From contig CM073201.1 of assembly GCA_037042915.1 (NCBI GenBank), positions 620,001-684,000 on the forward strand: a stretch of 64,000 nucleotides of DNA, in the 5' to 3' direction. Source of the DNA: Auricularia sp. M13 (Eukaryota > Basidiomycota > Agaricomycetes > Auriculariales > Auriculariaceae). Positions within the stretch are counted from its first letter, which is position 1. Every line of letters begins with the position of its first letter. The notes below the pieces were generated by a model, which had not been told where the DNA came from, did no database searches, and was given only the letters and a program-made list of their open reading frames with translations. This document shows, piece after piece, positions 30,428 through 42,139 of the stretch. A program made the translations under genes and the position numbers.

Positions 30428-32053
30428 ATGACTCGCACAGTCGACCCAAATCGTTTCGCCGGAGCCGTTGAAGCAGCCACTCTGTGCGAGGACATCTCCC
30501 TCGATGAGGATCTTTTGGCGCGACTGGATGCCCGACTCGCGCGCAACGGTGCCGCGGTACATAAGGCCGAGCACGCCCTTGCCGAGGCTCTGGACAACCT
30601 GACTTCGACAAAGAACCTGTATAACCAGGTCCTTGTTGAGCGTGACGGCGTCCATCAACGTCTCAGGCAGTCGCGTGGGCTGCTGCACCCGATTCGGCGC
30701 CTGCCACTCGAAGTCCTTTCTAACGTATTCATCGCCCACCTGTCGGCCTTGGCTGTCCAGTATGAAGACGGCTCTGACGAGCAGTTGCGACGCCTCTCGA
30801 CCCTCCCTTATAATGTGGCGCAGGTCAGTCGTAAATGGCGGGATGCTGCTCTCCACACGCCACAACTGTGGATATATGTCAGCGTACACTTCTCGCAGCC
30901 CTCTATTGCTGCATTCGATTCGGACTGGGTCTCTCGTCTCGAGGAGAGGCTATGCCGCTCGGGTGTGCTGCCGATTCAACTACACATTCATGGATACTTC
31001 CCTCACGATCCCAATGACGACTTGCCTCCCGACTGGCCGTACAGTTCCAACCCTGACCTAATGTCTCCGGACGATCTCTGGGCACCTATAATCAAGGCTA
31101 TTCCGCGCTGCAAGTCCATTCGCATAACCGCCTACGACAAGTTTCTCGACTTCAGCTATACCAGCTCTCTGTTCAAGCAGGATGCACATAGGCTGGAAAC
31201 TTTGTCGGTCCGCGTTCAGCGCATCACAGCACCGTCTGGATCGGACGAGGAAGAACCATCGGTGCCGTCGATTTACTTCAATATGCATGCGCCGAACCTT
31301 CGACATCTCGAATTCCTTCATGTCCGCCTCCCTGAGCTCGACCTTCGCGGTGCCAGAATTTATCCATGTGTCACCAGCGCTCGTCTTCGGTTGGAGGATA
31401 ATTCGTCAGGGAACTATGTCAAAGCACTTCTGGCGCGATGCCCTGCCCTTGCTCGTATCGACGCCGAACCCGGTTACGATCAGCCTAATGCGCTCTCCTG
31501 GCTGTCGCATCCCACTCTGGAACATATTACTTTCGAATCGGGCTCCGCATTTCATCATCACGCGCTTCCCGGTCCCGAAACCTTTCCCCGCTTGGAATCC
31601 ATTACTATACAGCGGATGTGGACGATCTCGCCGCTCGTCAGGACCTTTTCAGCAATAGGACCATTCCACGCCGTTCGTCGTCTCTCCCTTTCTATACAGT
31701 ATCTGGACAAAGACATGGTCGCTGCCCTCGATCTCCTTCCGCGACTCGACACTATTCATCTGCGTGGTGGAACCTTGACGCCCGCATTCGTTGACATCAA
31801 TACCTGGCTTCGTCCATCAGCACCGAGGGTTTGGAAATGCCCGCTGTTGCGCAATGTCTCAATTACAGATGTACAGGAGGTGCAGCCCGTAGGCGGCGAC
31901 ATCATTCTCGGGTTTCTTCGCAAACGAAACTCTTCCGCCCAGGACGGCGCGCACACGGGATTCCAGCGATTCAGCATAGGTTGGGCAGCGGGGCATCCAG
32001 CTTCGCTTGCTGAGGGATTCGAAGAACAAATTCAGACTGCTCTCATGGGATAG
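30428..32053 (+). CDS. F-box protein of the PNRFAG subfamily (1)
   Basis: Intronless; 541 aa from the ATG at 30428 (MTRTVDPNRFAGAVEAA). An in-frame ATG at 30335 would add 31 residues that the paralogues lack. Layout: a short PNRFAG box, a coiled-coil-like helix of about 70 residues, the motif RGLLHPIRRLPLEVLSNVFI (F-box core), VSRKWRDAALHTPQLWIYV, then about 400 residues of LRR-like strands ending EGFEEQIQTALMG. Presumed SCF substrate adaptor. This is the most diverged member of the four-gene subfamily in the window; the others start at 34360 (minus), 44591 and 46390. Confidence 0.85.
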   Translation: MTRTVDPNRFAGAVEAATLCEDISLDEDLLARLDARLARNGAAVHKAEHALAEALDNLTSTKNLYNQVLVERDGVHQRLRQSRGLLHPIRRLPLEVLSNVFIAHLSALAVQYEDGSDEQLRRLSTLPYNVAQVSRKWRDAALHTPQLWIYVSVHFSQPSIAAFDSDWVSRLEERLCRSGVLPIQLHIHGYFPHDPNDDLPPDWPYSSNPDLMSPDDLWAPIIKAIPRCKSIRITAYDKFLDFSYTSSLFKQDAHRLETLSVRVQRITAPSGSDEEEPSVPSIYFNMHAPNLRHLEFLHVRLPELDLRGARIYPCVTSARLRLEDNSSGNYVKALLARCPALARIDAEPGYDQPNALSWLSHPTLEHITFESGSAFHHHALPGPETFPRLESITIQRMWTISPLVRTFSAIGPFHAVRRLSLSIQYLDKDMVAALDLLPRLDTIHLRGGTLTPAFVDINTWLRPSAPRVWKCPLLRNVSITDVQEVQPVGGDIILGFLRKRNSSAQDGAHTGFQRFSIGWAAGHPASLAEGFEEQIQTALMG

Positions 32054-32309
32054 CTTCCTAGTCTATGTGCATCTTCTCGATCCCATATGCTTCTTTTCCC
32101 GCTCTCACTAGATCATGTTTGTAGTATTGCGCTATATCAGTTCAACGTCCATCCCTTGGAAATATCAGATCGCATGACATCGGTCATTCTACACTTAAAC
32201 TTTTGTGAGCATGAGCGCAGCAAGAAAAGACGGCTCCGCCAACTCATAAGGGGTGATACTCGTATGAACTATAATCGACTGCCGTGAAGCATGATGGCCC
32301 AATCCTAGC

Positions 32310-32702
32310 TTAGAATTCGATATAACTCCTCCTCCATGGGACGATTCCGAGTGCGGATGGCGGCCTCCGACTCCTCGCAATGGCAGCGTAGAAACGGCCA
32401 GTACTGAAGCTGATTGACCTGAGACTATGCGGTGGCTGCATACCAGAGGCTGCTCGAGATCTACGTGCATGGGCCAGTTGCATGAGCGCCACCCGCAGAG
32501 ACTCCCGAAGAACGTCTCCGCTTAGGAGCAGAGTCCGCAGAGAAGGGCATAGCCAGCTAAGCTGCCCGTGTGGACGGGACAGTGCGACATTCCCGGCCCA
32601 GTCAAAACAACGCGCAGCTCGACTAACAAGGCAGTAGTGCTGTCGCAGCAACAAGGGATCCAGTACTTTTGCTTTCTCGAAGGTTATAAACTCATGGTTC
32701 AA
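32310..32702 (-). pseudogene. Decayed F-box C-terminal fragment
   Basis: A 130-codon minus frame contains WLCPSLRTLLLSGDVLRES and LMQLAHARRSRAASG followed by LRSISFS. It matches the conserved end of the neighbouring F-box proteins (W-x-CP-x-L-x-x-L, then L-x-x-x-R-A-R, then L-x-x-V). No F-box or N-terminus precedes it. It lies in the same orientation just downstream of the gene at 34360-32858, so it is probably the remnant of another tandem copy. Confidence 0.5.
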
Positions 32703-32857
32703 TAATGCGGAAGGCCGAGGTTGGAACTTCCAAGATACAGAGACAAATCAAACTGAGAATACCAATGTCTAGTCAGGGTTGGATCATGACACTTTGCGTT
32801 CCTATTCGGATTGCATTTTGACAGCGAATAGTAATGCTCTGTACCCGGTTTGCTGCT

Positions 32858-34360
32858 CTAGAGCATGATCCGGGCCAGCTCGTTGTGAAACCCTGCGACG
32901 GAGTAGTCTGCGCCGGATTCCCAAGTCACAACGACGTCGCGAAGAGTGTTGGCCTCATCGCTCGACGGGCTGCTTCTGCGGGCTCTGACAAGGTCGAGCA
33001 ACGCAGCGCCGTCAAACGTAACGCGCTGTGCCGATGGTCGTATGTCTTTGATGTGCAGTGCCGATAGACGGGGACATGGCCAGTGAACGCTCGGGCCAGT
33101 ACGCGCGAAGCGACGGCAAAATTCGTCCATCACGTAGCAGGCGTGGAAGGAGAGTTCCACCAGGTTGGTGTGCACAGCGACCGCGTCGAAAATCTCTGCG
33201 TTTGCACCGACGGAATGAATGGCGAGCTTGCGCAGCTTGGGGGAGCGAGCAAGCGACGTCCGTAGCATGAGGGCCGTAAATGCTGAGCTAAGCACGTCGA
33301 TAGATGCTTCTTCGAGTGCTGGCAGGTGGAACGCCTGAGCCGCGTTCGTGTTAACGGTCATGCCGATGCGGATGCTCCGAAGGTACGCAAAAGTGATGCT
33401 GGTCGGTGTCGGCGCATCAAGGAAGACGTAGAGCTCCAAGTCCGTTATGTTGGGAAATCTGGTGGCGGCCATTGCGAAATCAGATGCAAACACAGTACCA
33501 GTGAGGATGTAGGTTAGCTTCCGCAGGCCGTCGCATCGTTTTCCAACGCTCCAGTCAATTTCGACTTCCGCCACGTGGAGACGGCGAAGACAGGGTGCGA
33601 TGGGTAGGATAGGCACCGCCCCGGCCATTGGCAATGGAGAGTTGTAGCATTGAATATTGCAGAACTCCAGTTGTAACCCGTCGTTCTTGATGAAGCGTCT
33701 AAATCTAGGATAATTGATATTCTGACAGTTCACGCGCAGGGAGCGAGACCTTCGAAGCGCATTCAATAGCTGCGCCCAGATTTGGCCAACTGGGAGGCCG
33801 TCGTCGCCTTCGGCAGCAGTGATGATCCGGAGAGAAAGTGCTACTTGCGCGGAATATCGCATGCAATGCAGTAAATATTCGTGCCAGGGTTGCACGCGCG
33901 CCTGTACTCTGTCGAAATCGATTGCGATGTGCGCCCAGAGAAATGGAGTTCCAAGCGCTACAGACCTCCACTTCCGACAGACGCTAGCCATCCAGAAGGG
34001 GACCGAACATAGCTCCGTGTATTCATAGTCTGTTGTATCAGTAACCTCGTCAAGTCGCCGTAGAAAGATCATCGCCAGGACCTCGGATGGCAGGCGACGG
34101 ATTGGGTGCAACAGACCGCGCGAACGGGAAAGACTGCGCATCAGAGTCGCGGCATGGGCCTCTGTTTGTGCAACAATTGCGCTGGCGGTGTCCATGGCTT
34201 CCTGTGCGGCCGCAAAAGCAAGCTGCGCTTCGCGGAGGCGCTGGTGTGCGCCTCTGAGTCGTTCGTGGACGCGGTCCAGATCCGCTTCTTCGGCAGAGAT
34301 ACTCTCGCGTAGCATGGCCTCCTCGAGAGGACCGGCGAAACGGTTGGGCTCGACGGTCAT
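32858..34360 (-). CDS. F-box protein of the PNRFAG subfamily (2)
   Basis: Intronless frame of 500 aa. It starts MTVEPNRFAGPLEEAM, then a heptad-rich helix (ADLDRVHERLRGAHQRLREA), the F-box core RGLLHPIRRLPSEVLAMIFL, VCRKWRSVALGTPFLWAHI, and LRR-like repeats to GFHNELARIML. W-P-CPRLSALHIKDIRPS and FDGAALLDLVRARR are subfamily signatures near the C-terminus. It is tail-to-tail with the member at 30428. Presumed SCF ubiquitin-ligase adaptor of unknown target. Confidence 0.88.
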   Translation of the reverse strand: MTVEPNRFAGPLEEAMLRESISAEEADLDRVHERLRGAHQRLREAQLAFAAAQEAMDTASAIVAQTEAHAATLMRSLSRSRGLLHPIRRLPSEVLAMIFLRRLDEVTDTTDYEYTELCSVPFWMASVCRKWRSVALGTPFLWAHIAIDFDRVQARVQPWHEYLLHCMRYSAQVALSLRIITAAEGDDGLPVGQIWAQLLNALRRSRSLRVNCQNINYPRFRRFIKNDGLQLEFCNIQCYNSPLPMAGAVPILPIAPCLRRLHVAEVEIDWSVGKRCDGLRKLTYILTGTVFASDFAMAATRFPNITDLELYVFLDAPTPTSITFAYLRSIRIGMTVNTNAAQAFHLPALEEASIDVLSSAFTALMLRTSLARSPKLRKLAIHSVGANAEIFDAVAVHTNLVELSFHACYVMDEFCRRFARTGPSVHWPCPRLSALHIKDIRPSAQRVTFDGAALLDLVRARRSSPSSDEANTLRDVVVTWESGADYSVAGFHNELARIML

Positions 34361-37248
34361 GATGGCAGAGGAGGAAGAACCGCACTCAGCAGCCGGTGTA
34401 TTCCGATATCCTTCTTGGCCTCTGCCCGCGCTGTTGCACTCATGCTAGTTGCCCGTTTACATCTCTTGGGCAGGCCATAATGCTTCTATGGTTTATGCGT
34501 TGGCTCTGAGGCTTTATGCCTGTCGGTCGGCTTCCTGGCGCGGCACAAATCGAACGCGAACCTACGTTTTACCTGCGCCCAAATTGTCAATCACGCTGCT
34601 TCGTCAATGGACGGCATACCTTGCATTGCGCGTACAGCGAACGCGTACTATACCTGTGCCGAGCGCTGTTAACCACCAGTTGCTGCTGCGTGCTCTGGTT
34701 AATAATGGGTCTCGGTAGCTCGTGCTTGCCTTGTGATGCTCGTCAGCGACACTGCCGCCCTAAAAACACGCGATAGGAGCTCTATACCATGTCTTTGGTT
34801 GTCTAATGCTATTTAAAAACGTGCCGGGCCAGTGCTGGGCAGTTGGATGGCCTTGATGAATTGTTGGGCTGGCCGTTCAGATTGATATTGATTTCGTCGA
34901 GCTCTTACTGGAGAGGGCGGCGGCTTTGCGCTCCAGAAAGTAAAGGAGCATGTGGCGTAGACTACGTCAACTCATCAGGCTTGCAACGGCCGGGTCTCTA
35001 CGCACCGGTTCATCAGGCTGTCCCGTCGACGTGATCGAATCGGGCCATCCGCTGCGCCGCTGCATCCCATCGCATCCCGTCCACTGCAAACAGAGTGTTC
35101 CGTCCGCTCTGCGCAGATGCATCGGATCTGTATGCTGTGCCGTAAGGGATCGCAGCGCTCGGCGTCTTCATACCAAGATCATGTTCTTATGTGCGCTGCG
35201 TCGGAACTCCGGCAGCAGGGCACTGACGGGTCTCCATCGACGCAGACTCGGAGGACAAACTGTTCGAATGAAGTTCCAACTGTCCAACGGCCAAACCTCC
35301 ATCTTCATCTGAATCATCCACCGCCCGCGACGTGTTGAACTGGGAGGCTGTACAGGTGTGCCGCACGCTCGCAGTGGATGGCCGATGTTATGGCAGAGAG
35401 TTCCATGTATTGGCCAGGCACGGCACGTGGACACAGCCCCGCCTCAGGGCTCGAGGCACCGTTCTCTTGCAATTCACTCGAACTGAATGCGGATGCCCCG
35501 GTGATCTTATCTATTGTCTGAATTCGTAAAGCCGTGCGATCTGGACTGCAGCTGCAGTCTACGGCACATTCTGGATATCGATATATAGTATAGCGTCTTG
35601 CTCTTGAATCTTGCGAAGTTGGCAGTGGGCTGGGCGGCGGGATATAATTACTTACACCGGATCGATGAGAATGATAATATTCAAGCGCGGCATCTGTTCA
35701 GAGTTTAGCCTTGCCTGGTACCCTTGCGGTCCCTGCTTTATGTCAGTGACCACGAGTCCACTGTATGCGCGCTTCACACGACTCCGAATTGCAAATGCGA
35801 GTCGCTGTAACAGCCGGCGCGCTGAGAAAAGCGACTCTTACTGGTGGGTCCAATTGCACTCCCAATACCCTTTATCTCTGCTCCTAAACGGGCACAATGG
35901 AATTCCCAACAGCGAGGGCGCGCCACTGCGATACCTGACCATATGACGTCTGAGCTCAGGCTGCGAGAAGTTGCACCCATGGTCAGGCTTAAGACCGCCG
36001 AGCCTGAGGGAAGTCGAAGAGCGATATCGATACGACGCAGCATCCCGGATCTGACGCGGGGCGCCCTGCTTGCTTACTTCGCTCGCCTCACATGCGCATG
36101 CGCTGCGTGTCTATCTCATACTGGTAGAACTCCGGATGGGGAGCGGCACGGTGCGGCACGACGATTCACGCTTTCAGAACAGCAACTCAGCTGTCCGTTG
36201 TCGCATTGCGCAATATCATGCGTACGTGCGTTCGTGGGCGGAACAAGCATTCTAATTTCGAGCCTGGCGGAACAAAGGCCGCCCACGCACCTGGCGATTC
36301 AATTTGGGAGTGAGGAGTGGATTGTTCCGCTGTGCGAAGCCGGAGCAGTGAGAAAGTTGGTTAATTGCACGCCATGGCCAGCGGGCCCTGATGCCTGATA
36401 CTCCGGTCTCGCGGGAGAGTGCGCGGCCGGGACTGGCTGCGCACGCGGGGCTCTGAAAGGCGATTGAGAGCTTGGAGGGCCTACTAGTCGCGAAGTACAT
36501 AACTTGGAGGGCAACCCGGCTCTGTGGGATTGGTGGGTGCTGCGCGAGTTGCCACTTGCTCGCCTCCAGCGCTGCGGGAACGGTGTGGCGAGTGAGAAGC
36601 CTGCAGCACTCGCAGGGAGTGTTATTCGGCAGATCGGCATACTCTATTTGGTAGACCGTGGAGGAGAGTGGTAGAGATTTGCAGGGGGGCTGCCAGCGCG
36701 CGAGTCTCATGACCGACGGGCAGCTGCCTGAGACGCTGTGAAGAAGAGTCTCGCTCGGCGGATCAGCATGTGCACGAGCTCCGTATTTGGAAAAAGAAAG
36801 TGTCATTTCAAGGATTCTCAGGAGGCATGCCAGCACACTGGCACGCTGCGCTGGAGTGCTCGTCGACGTCGGCCCCGAGCGTTGCCTTCTCATCTACCGC
36901 GAAGCTGCACTGGCGGCAAAAGCGACATGGAATTGTCCTAAATGTTACAGTCGGAAGCCACGGTTCATCATTGCAGTTCGGGGAGATCGCGTTTCCTATT
37001 CGTCCTGCGCGCTCGAAGCCGGTGAGACTGTGAGACGGGACCGGGAGAACTGCCGATTATGGCAACTTCCAGGCACCGGTTGCCACCTGGAAAATCGGGA
37101 GAGACGGGCCGTGCAGTGCAGCAATAAGTATGCGGATATATGCAGGTTATTTGCGTGTTGTGCCTGGGGGAGTCGGTGCGGCGGTCCTGGCCGGATCAGT
37201 CCTTGCTCGAATGCCCTTGGACTTGGCCGCCGCCGTCGCCGTGCCCGT
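34361..37248. other. 2.9 kb interval without a recognised gene
   Basis: Reading frames up to 213 codons (for example 36252-36893 minus) have no family motif and low-quality composition. A long open frame runs from 36787 into the G-alpha-like gene, but its first 154 codons have no homology I recognise. No transposon ends were found. Confidence 0.4.
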
Positions 37249-39341
37249 ATGCTGCGCCACGCAGACCCGCTGGACGACCCGCTGACGGCCGCGCTCGCGC
37301 CGCCGCTGGACGAGACGCCGGAGGAGAAGACGAAGCGGCTGCGGCGCGAGATGAAGGCGAAGCGCGTCTCGGACGGCATCGACCAGGCCCTGCGCAACGA
37401 GCAGGCTGAGGAGAAGCGCCGGCGAGCACAGCGGCCCCAGGTCAAGCTGCTGCTGCTCGGCCAGGCCAGCAGCGGCAAGAGCACGCTGCTCAAGCAGTTC
37501 CAGCTCTACTACGCCCCGGACGACCTCGACGGCCAGCGCGGCTCCTGGCGCCCCGTTGTCTACTTCAACGTCGTCAAGGCCGTCGCCGCCATCCTCGACG
37601 CGCTCTCCGTCGCCGACTACGACGACGCCCACCTCGACGCCCTTCGCAAGACGCTGCTGCCGCTCGCCGACCTCGAGGCCGCGCTCGCCGTTCAGCTCTC
37701 AGGCGGCATCCAGATCGCGACGAGCCCTGGCGCGTCCGGCTACTCCAGCGACGCCTACGTGCGCCCCGGCTGGCAGTCGCTCGTCAAGGGCAAGGCCCGC
37801 AGCCACCGCGCGACCGGCGACTCGGCGTACAGGTGCCCCGCCCCCCGCGCCCGTGCGCGCGTTCGAGCCCGCGCTCACGCATTCTTTTTGCAGCAGCCAC
37901 ATCCCCGCGGCGGAGGAGACGGCCGCCTGGCGCATCGCCGCGTGCAAGGACGACATCCACGCGCTCTGGTGCCATCCCGCCGTCCAGGCGCTCCGCCGCA
38001 AGCAGCTGCAGCTAGAAGACTCGGCCGCCTTGTGCGTTGCCTTCCCTGCGTCTGCGCCCAACGCCTGCTGTTCTAACACCCCCGCCCGCAGCTTCCTGGA
38101 GTCCATACAACGGATAGCATGGCCAGACTACGTGCCCTCGGTCGGTGCGTCCTAACGTCCGCTCAATCACCACCCGCCGCCCCTGTCCACATGCCAGCGC
38201 GCTGACTGACTGACACCCACTGCCACGCTCACGCCCCACCCGCAGACGACCTGCTGCACGTCCGCCTGCAGACGCTCGGCGTGTCCGAGCACCAGTTCGA
38301 GGTCTCGCTGCTGGGCAAGAACGTGAACCTGTGCCTGTACGACGTCGGCGGCGCGCGCGGCCACCGGCCCAAGTGGGTGCCCTACTTCGACACGTCCCAC
38401 GCCATCATCTTCCTCGCGCCCATCTCCGCGTACGACCAGGTACGTCCTGCGCTCGCACAGCTCCGAGGGTCGCGCCTGCTGCTGACGCCGGGGCAGTACC
38501 TCGAGGAGGATCGGCGCACAAATCGGATCGACGACAGCTTGCAGCTGTGGACCGAGATCTGCAAGAACCCCGTGCTCAAGAACCTCCATCTCGTGTGCGT
38601 GCTCTTGCCACACTTTTTTGTCGCCACACTTTGTTTTTGCCACATGCTGGGTGTTGTCGCTGTCGACGCTGCTATATTAGTCGGGCGTTGCCGGTTTCCG
38701 GGGCGGCGCCTTTCATTGCGCTCTTGGCGTCCTCCTAGTCGCGCTTGCAGCGTAATCGTTCTCCCTCCCTGCCTCGTCGCCACCCATATCAGAACACCCT
38801 CACTGACACTCATTTGTAACAGGTTGTTCCTGAATAAGGTACATACAGACGTTTGGACACATCGATCTGCGCTCCGCTCACCTCCCTTCCTCTCCCGCTT
38901 TGCAGACGGATATACTGAAGGCCAAGCTTGCGGCGGGAATCAAGGTCAAGAAGTAGTGAGTGCTCGATTTCATTTATTTTTTCTGAGGCGATGGGGTTTG
39001 CTCACGCGCGACATTCAACCCGACAGCATCACGTCGTTCGGCGACCGGCCAAACGAGTTCCAAGAGGTCTCGCAGTACTTCCGCGCGCACTTTATGCAGG
39101 TGCACAGACGGAATACCACCGGGCGGCGGGTGCTGTACTCGGTGCGTCCCGTCCCTCCCCTCCTGATACCCATTCCCCCCTCCCTCCACGCCAACACCGA
39201 TGCTGACGATGACCCCCATTTCCGGGCGGCGCACGGCAGCATTTCACGAGCGTCATCGACACGAAGGCAACGCAGACGATCATCGTCAACGTCGCGGACT
39301 CGATCATGCGCGACTACTTCGCCGAGGCGCGGTTGGTCTGA
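37249..39341 (+). CDS. Atypical G-alpha-like GTPase (mushroom-expanded group)
   Basis: G-alpha-fold GTPase of a group expanded in Agaricomycetes. Exons: 37249-37832, 37894-38031, 38092-38144, 38246-38439, 38497-38594, 38823-38838 (16-nt microexon), 38906-38955, 39027-39141, 39240-39341; 449 aa. G1 is GQASSGKST, switch I is RLQTLG, G3 reads YDVGGARGHRPKW, G4 is LNKTD and the G5 region HFTSVIDTKAT. The catalytic Gln of DVGGQ is Ala here, which from memory is usual in this group. The N-terminus (DPLTAALAPPLDETPEEK) lacks the MGC lipidation motif, and the helical domain carries an insertion. It may cycle slowly or signal independently of receptors. The upstream part of the same frame (36787-37248) is not included. 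Confidence 0.85.
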
Positions 39342-40380
39342 CCTCCCGCAGTGTACCAGTGACCAGTGACCGCCTGACGCCGTTTACCCCCCCTTTTTTT
39401 CAAGATTGAACATATCCTGAGGCGGGAACGCCCGCTCGTCATCGTTACCACTCGTTGTGCGATTGCTGTTGTTTTGTGTGCCATGCGTTGTGTGGTTCTT
39501 TCTTGTGTTGTGTTAACGTTTAGTGCGTACATACTATGAAAATGCGAATTGCGATGCGGATTCCGTTCGACGTGCGCGGCTCTGGGACGGGATGGTGGAT
39601 GGGAACGGTGGGGCAGGCGGGATATATGCGCACTTGCAGGAACGAGCACGGCGATGGGGGATCCGGGTGTACAGTATTATCGAAATTGTAGATGCAACCG
39701 AGATTCTCTGGCTCAGAATGCTTGACTCTGAGATTGACTGAGTCCGCTCCGGGAGAAATTCTTCGGCTCGGAAAGGTGCGCTGTTACATACCGAGAGAAT
39801 ACTGCTTAACCTCAGCCTCGTAGAGTTTTACCCGCACTGTAGAGATTCGGCATCGCGAGCTCTCAGCGGCGGCCTCATGATCAGCTGAGCAGCAGCTGAT
39901 CAACGGATTATGCATGCGCTGACAAAGCGGTGCAGCATGCCAGGACCCTGATGCTGTAGCAGAAGTGCCAGAAACGTCAACGTCGAGAGGACATTGCTTT
40001 AAACTATAATTTGTGGTGGATCCTCCATCTGCATTAACGCAAGTCTTCGACGCGTTTGCACGTCACGTGCCTGGCGAGTGAGATCCTCCAGCAATCCGCG
40101 CGCAACAGCATGGCACAGCAGATGCGACGTCGCGTGAATCTGGGAACTTGCAGGCAAACCTGTGCAGGTTGGGTAAGCGGGCGCGGTGCCTTGCACCCGA
40201 TTGAGGACGGACATGACCGCGACACGCGAGGATGCTGTGATTATCATCCCGTACCCGATCTCGGAGAAGCAGAGGATTAGCAAGGCGTGCCCTGAGACGA
40301 GCTATACATAGGTATCCTATAGGTTTGAGATGCGACTTGGTGCTCCAACTTCGTCCCTCAGACACGATTCAGACTCTCAG
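39342..40380. other. Spacer between the G-alpha-like gene and the beta-propeller gene
   Basis: No gene recognised. A perfect hairpin (GATCAGCTG, 5-nt loop, CAGCTGATC) sits at 39879-39901. A TATA-like GCTATACATAGG lies about 75 bp upstream of the next start codon. Confidence 0.4.
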
Positions 40381-42022
40381 ATGAAAATTTCTACTCTCAC
40401 CCTCTCTGCTGCTTCCGCTCTTTCTGCTGCATCTTCTGCATATGCTGCGGGTGCTGCCTATTGTGCGCATTTGCGTTCCTTAAGCCGAGCACGTTCTGAC
40501 GTCTTCATCTGTTCAGTCTTGACTAACGGGGACGATGGCAACTACATTGTTGCAAGCACTATTGGATCGAACGGCCAGCTAGTACGCTCTTCTGAGTCGC
40601 CGCAAAAAGCGTGGACTCTGACTGAGACTTGACAGAGCGCCGGGAAGACAACTTGGGCTGGCGGTCGCGGCCAGCATGCCAACAGCACTGGATTTGATCC
40701 TCTCTTCTCGCAAGGCCCGGTGATCGTGCGCGGTTCCAACCTTTACACTGTCAATGTGAGGTAACCTCAGTAACCAGCTCATTGCAAGTGCTAATGATGA
40801 GCGTGACTAGGCGGCGTCCAACACCATTTCGATGTTTGCCATCGACGAGACGGACCCGACCAAGCTGACAATGGTCAGCGGCCCCGTCTCCAGCCAGGGT
40901 ATGCCTCTCCTACATTAGCTCGTGTGTCATACTCAACTGCTTTGCAGGAGAGTTCCCCATTTCCATTGCTGCGAGCCCCACGTCGGGCAATGTTTGCGTC
41001 CTGAACGGCGGCGCGGTGAACAGCGTTGCGTGCTTCACCCCGGACCCCGCCCGCGGCCTCGTCTCGATTCCCAACACGTACCGCGAGATTGGCGTGCAGC
41101 AGACGTCGCCGCCCGCTGGGCCGCCGGGCTCCGCCACCCAGGTGATCTTCACGGTCGACGGGAAGCGCCTTGTCGCGTCCGTCAAGGGCGTCCCGCCGGC
41201 CCCGGGCTTCCTCGCAGTTTGGGACGTCCGCGCGGACGGCTCGCTGTCTGCGGGCTTCGACGCGATCACGCCGCCGTCGGGAGCGAATTTGCTGTTCGGC
41301 TTCGAGACGCTGCCGCACAACCCCTCGGTCCTCGTCGTCACGGGTGAGTCGTCATCCACAATGCAGATGCTGCTTATTTTGAGCTTTCTAACATTGAGAT
41401 ATGTTACTGCAGATCCTTCTGTTAGTGGCTACAACATTATCGACCTCGGTAGCTCACTCGCTGGCGGTGCAAACGGCACCACGGGTATTGGGAGCAACGC
41501 CATGCGCAACGTCCAGGCATCTGGCGTCTCCAGCGTGAACCAGATCCCGGGCTCGGCGGCGGTGTGCTGGACGGCGTTCTCGCCGCGCACGGGCAACTTC
41601 TACATGGTCGACCCTGGGACGAGCACCATCACTGAGATCATGGTCAACTCCAACACGCTCAAGCCCTCGATGGTTAAGGTGCGTACTAATCTGTGTCTGA
41701 GTGAGGGTCACTGAGCGCTGAGACGTCTCGACTGATGTTAGCAATACGATGCTGGAGCCAACGGCAACCCGCTGGACGCCATGGTCGCCACCGTTAACGG
41801 CAACGACTATCTGTACGTTCTTACCCCGAACAGGACGAGCATCGAGGTCTTCTCGCTGCGTGCCGTAGGCAACGCCCAGCGTGTGCAGACCTTCGACTAC
41901 TCGGGCACCATCTCTTCTGCGGGCATTCCCTTCGGTATGTGTTGGGCGCTCGACCAAATTAGCCACTAATAGCGGTTGCAGAGAACATGAATGTCGCAGG
42001 AATGGCTGCCTATTCAGCGTGA
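40381..42022 (+). CDS. Secreted seven-bladed beta-propeller (lactonase / carboxymuconate cyclase-like) protein
   Basis: Exons: 40381-40462, 40517-40581, 40636-40755, 40811-40898, 40948-41343, 41413-41678, 41742-41934, 41982-42022, encoding 416 aa. A Ser/Ala-rich signal peptide (MKISTLTLSAASALSAASSA) precedes propeller-like repeats: NYIVASTIGSNGQL, NLYTVNAASNTISMFAID, ISIAASPTSGNVCVLNGG, FTVDGKRLVASVKG, WTAFSPRTGNFYMVDP and DYLYVLTPNRTSIEVFSL. This pattern belongs to the YbhE/Gal-3-carboxymuconate-cyclase-like propellers, which are common secreted proteins in wood-decay fungi. The gene is adjacent and convergent to the flavin monooxygenase. Enzymatic activity is not certain from sequence. Confidence 0.85.
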
Positions 42023-42139
42023 GCGCGGCCCAGTATTTACTTCCCCACAAGGAAGAGGGTTCCGCGAAAAGGATGCTTCGTGTTGTGTATAGAACCTAAG
42101 ACGTTCGTCTAATCTGCAATCGTAAACCACTTATACACT

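Noticed and set aside
36252-36893. 213-codon minus-strand open frame
   Set aside because: No recognisable domain, erratic composition, no promoter or exon partners.
36787-37248. N-terminal extension of the G-alpha-like protein
   Set aside because: The frame is open, but 154 residues have no similarity to the group, whose members start shortly before the DPLT motif; the internal ATG at 37249 fits better.
39879-39901. Perfect 9-bp hairpin as a terminator or regulatory site
   Set aside because: Isolated palindrome without T-run or gene relation; rho-independent-type terminators are not expected in a fungal nucleus.
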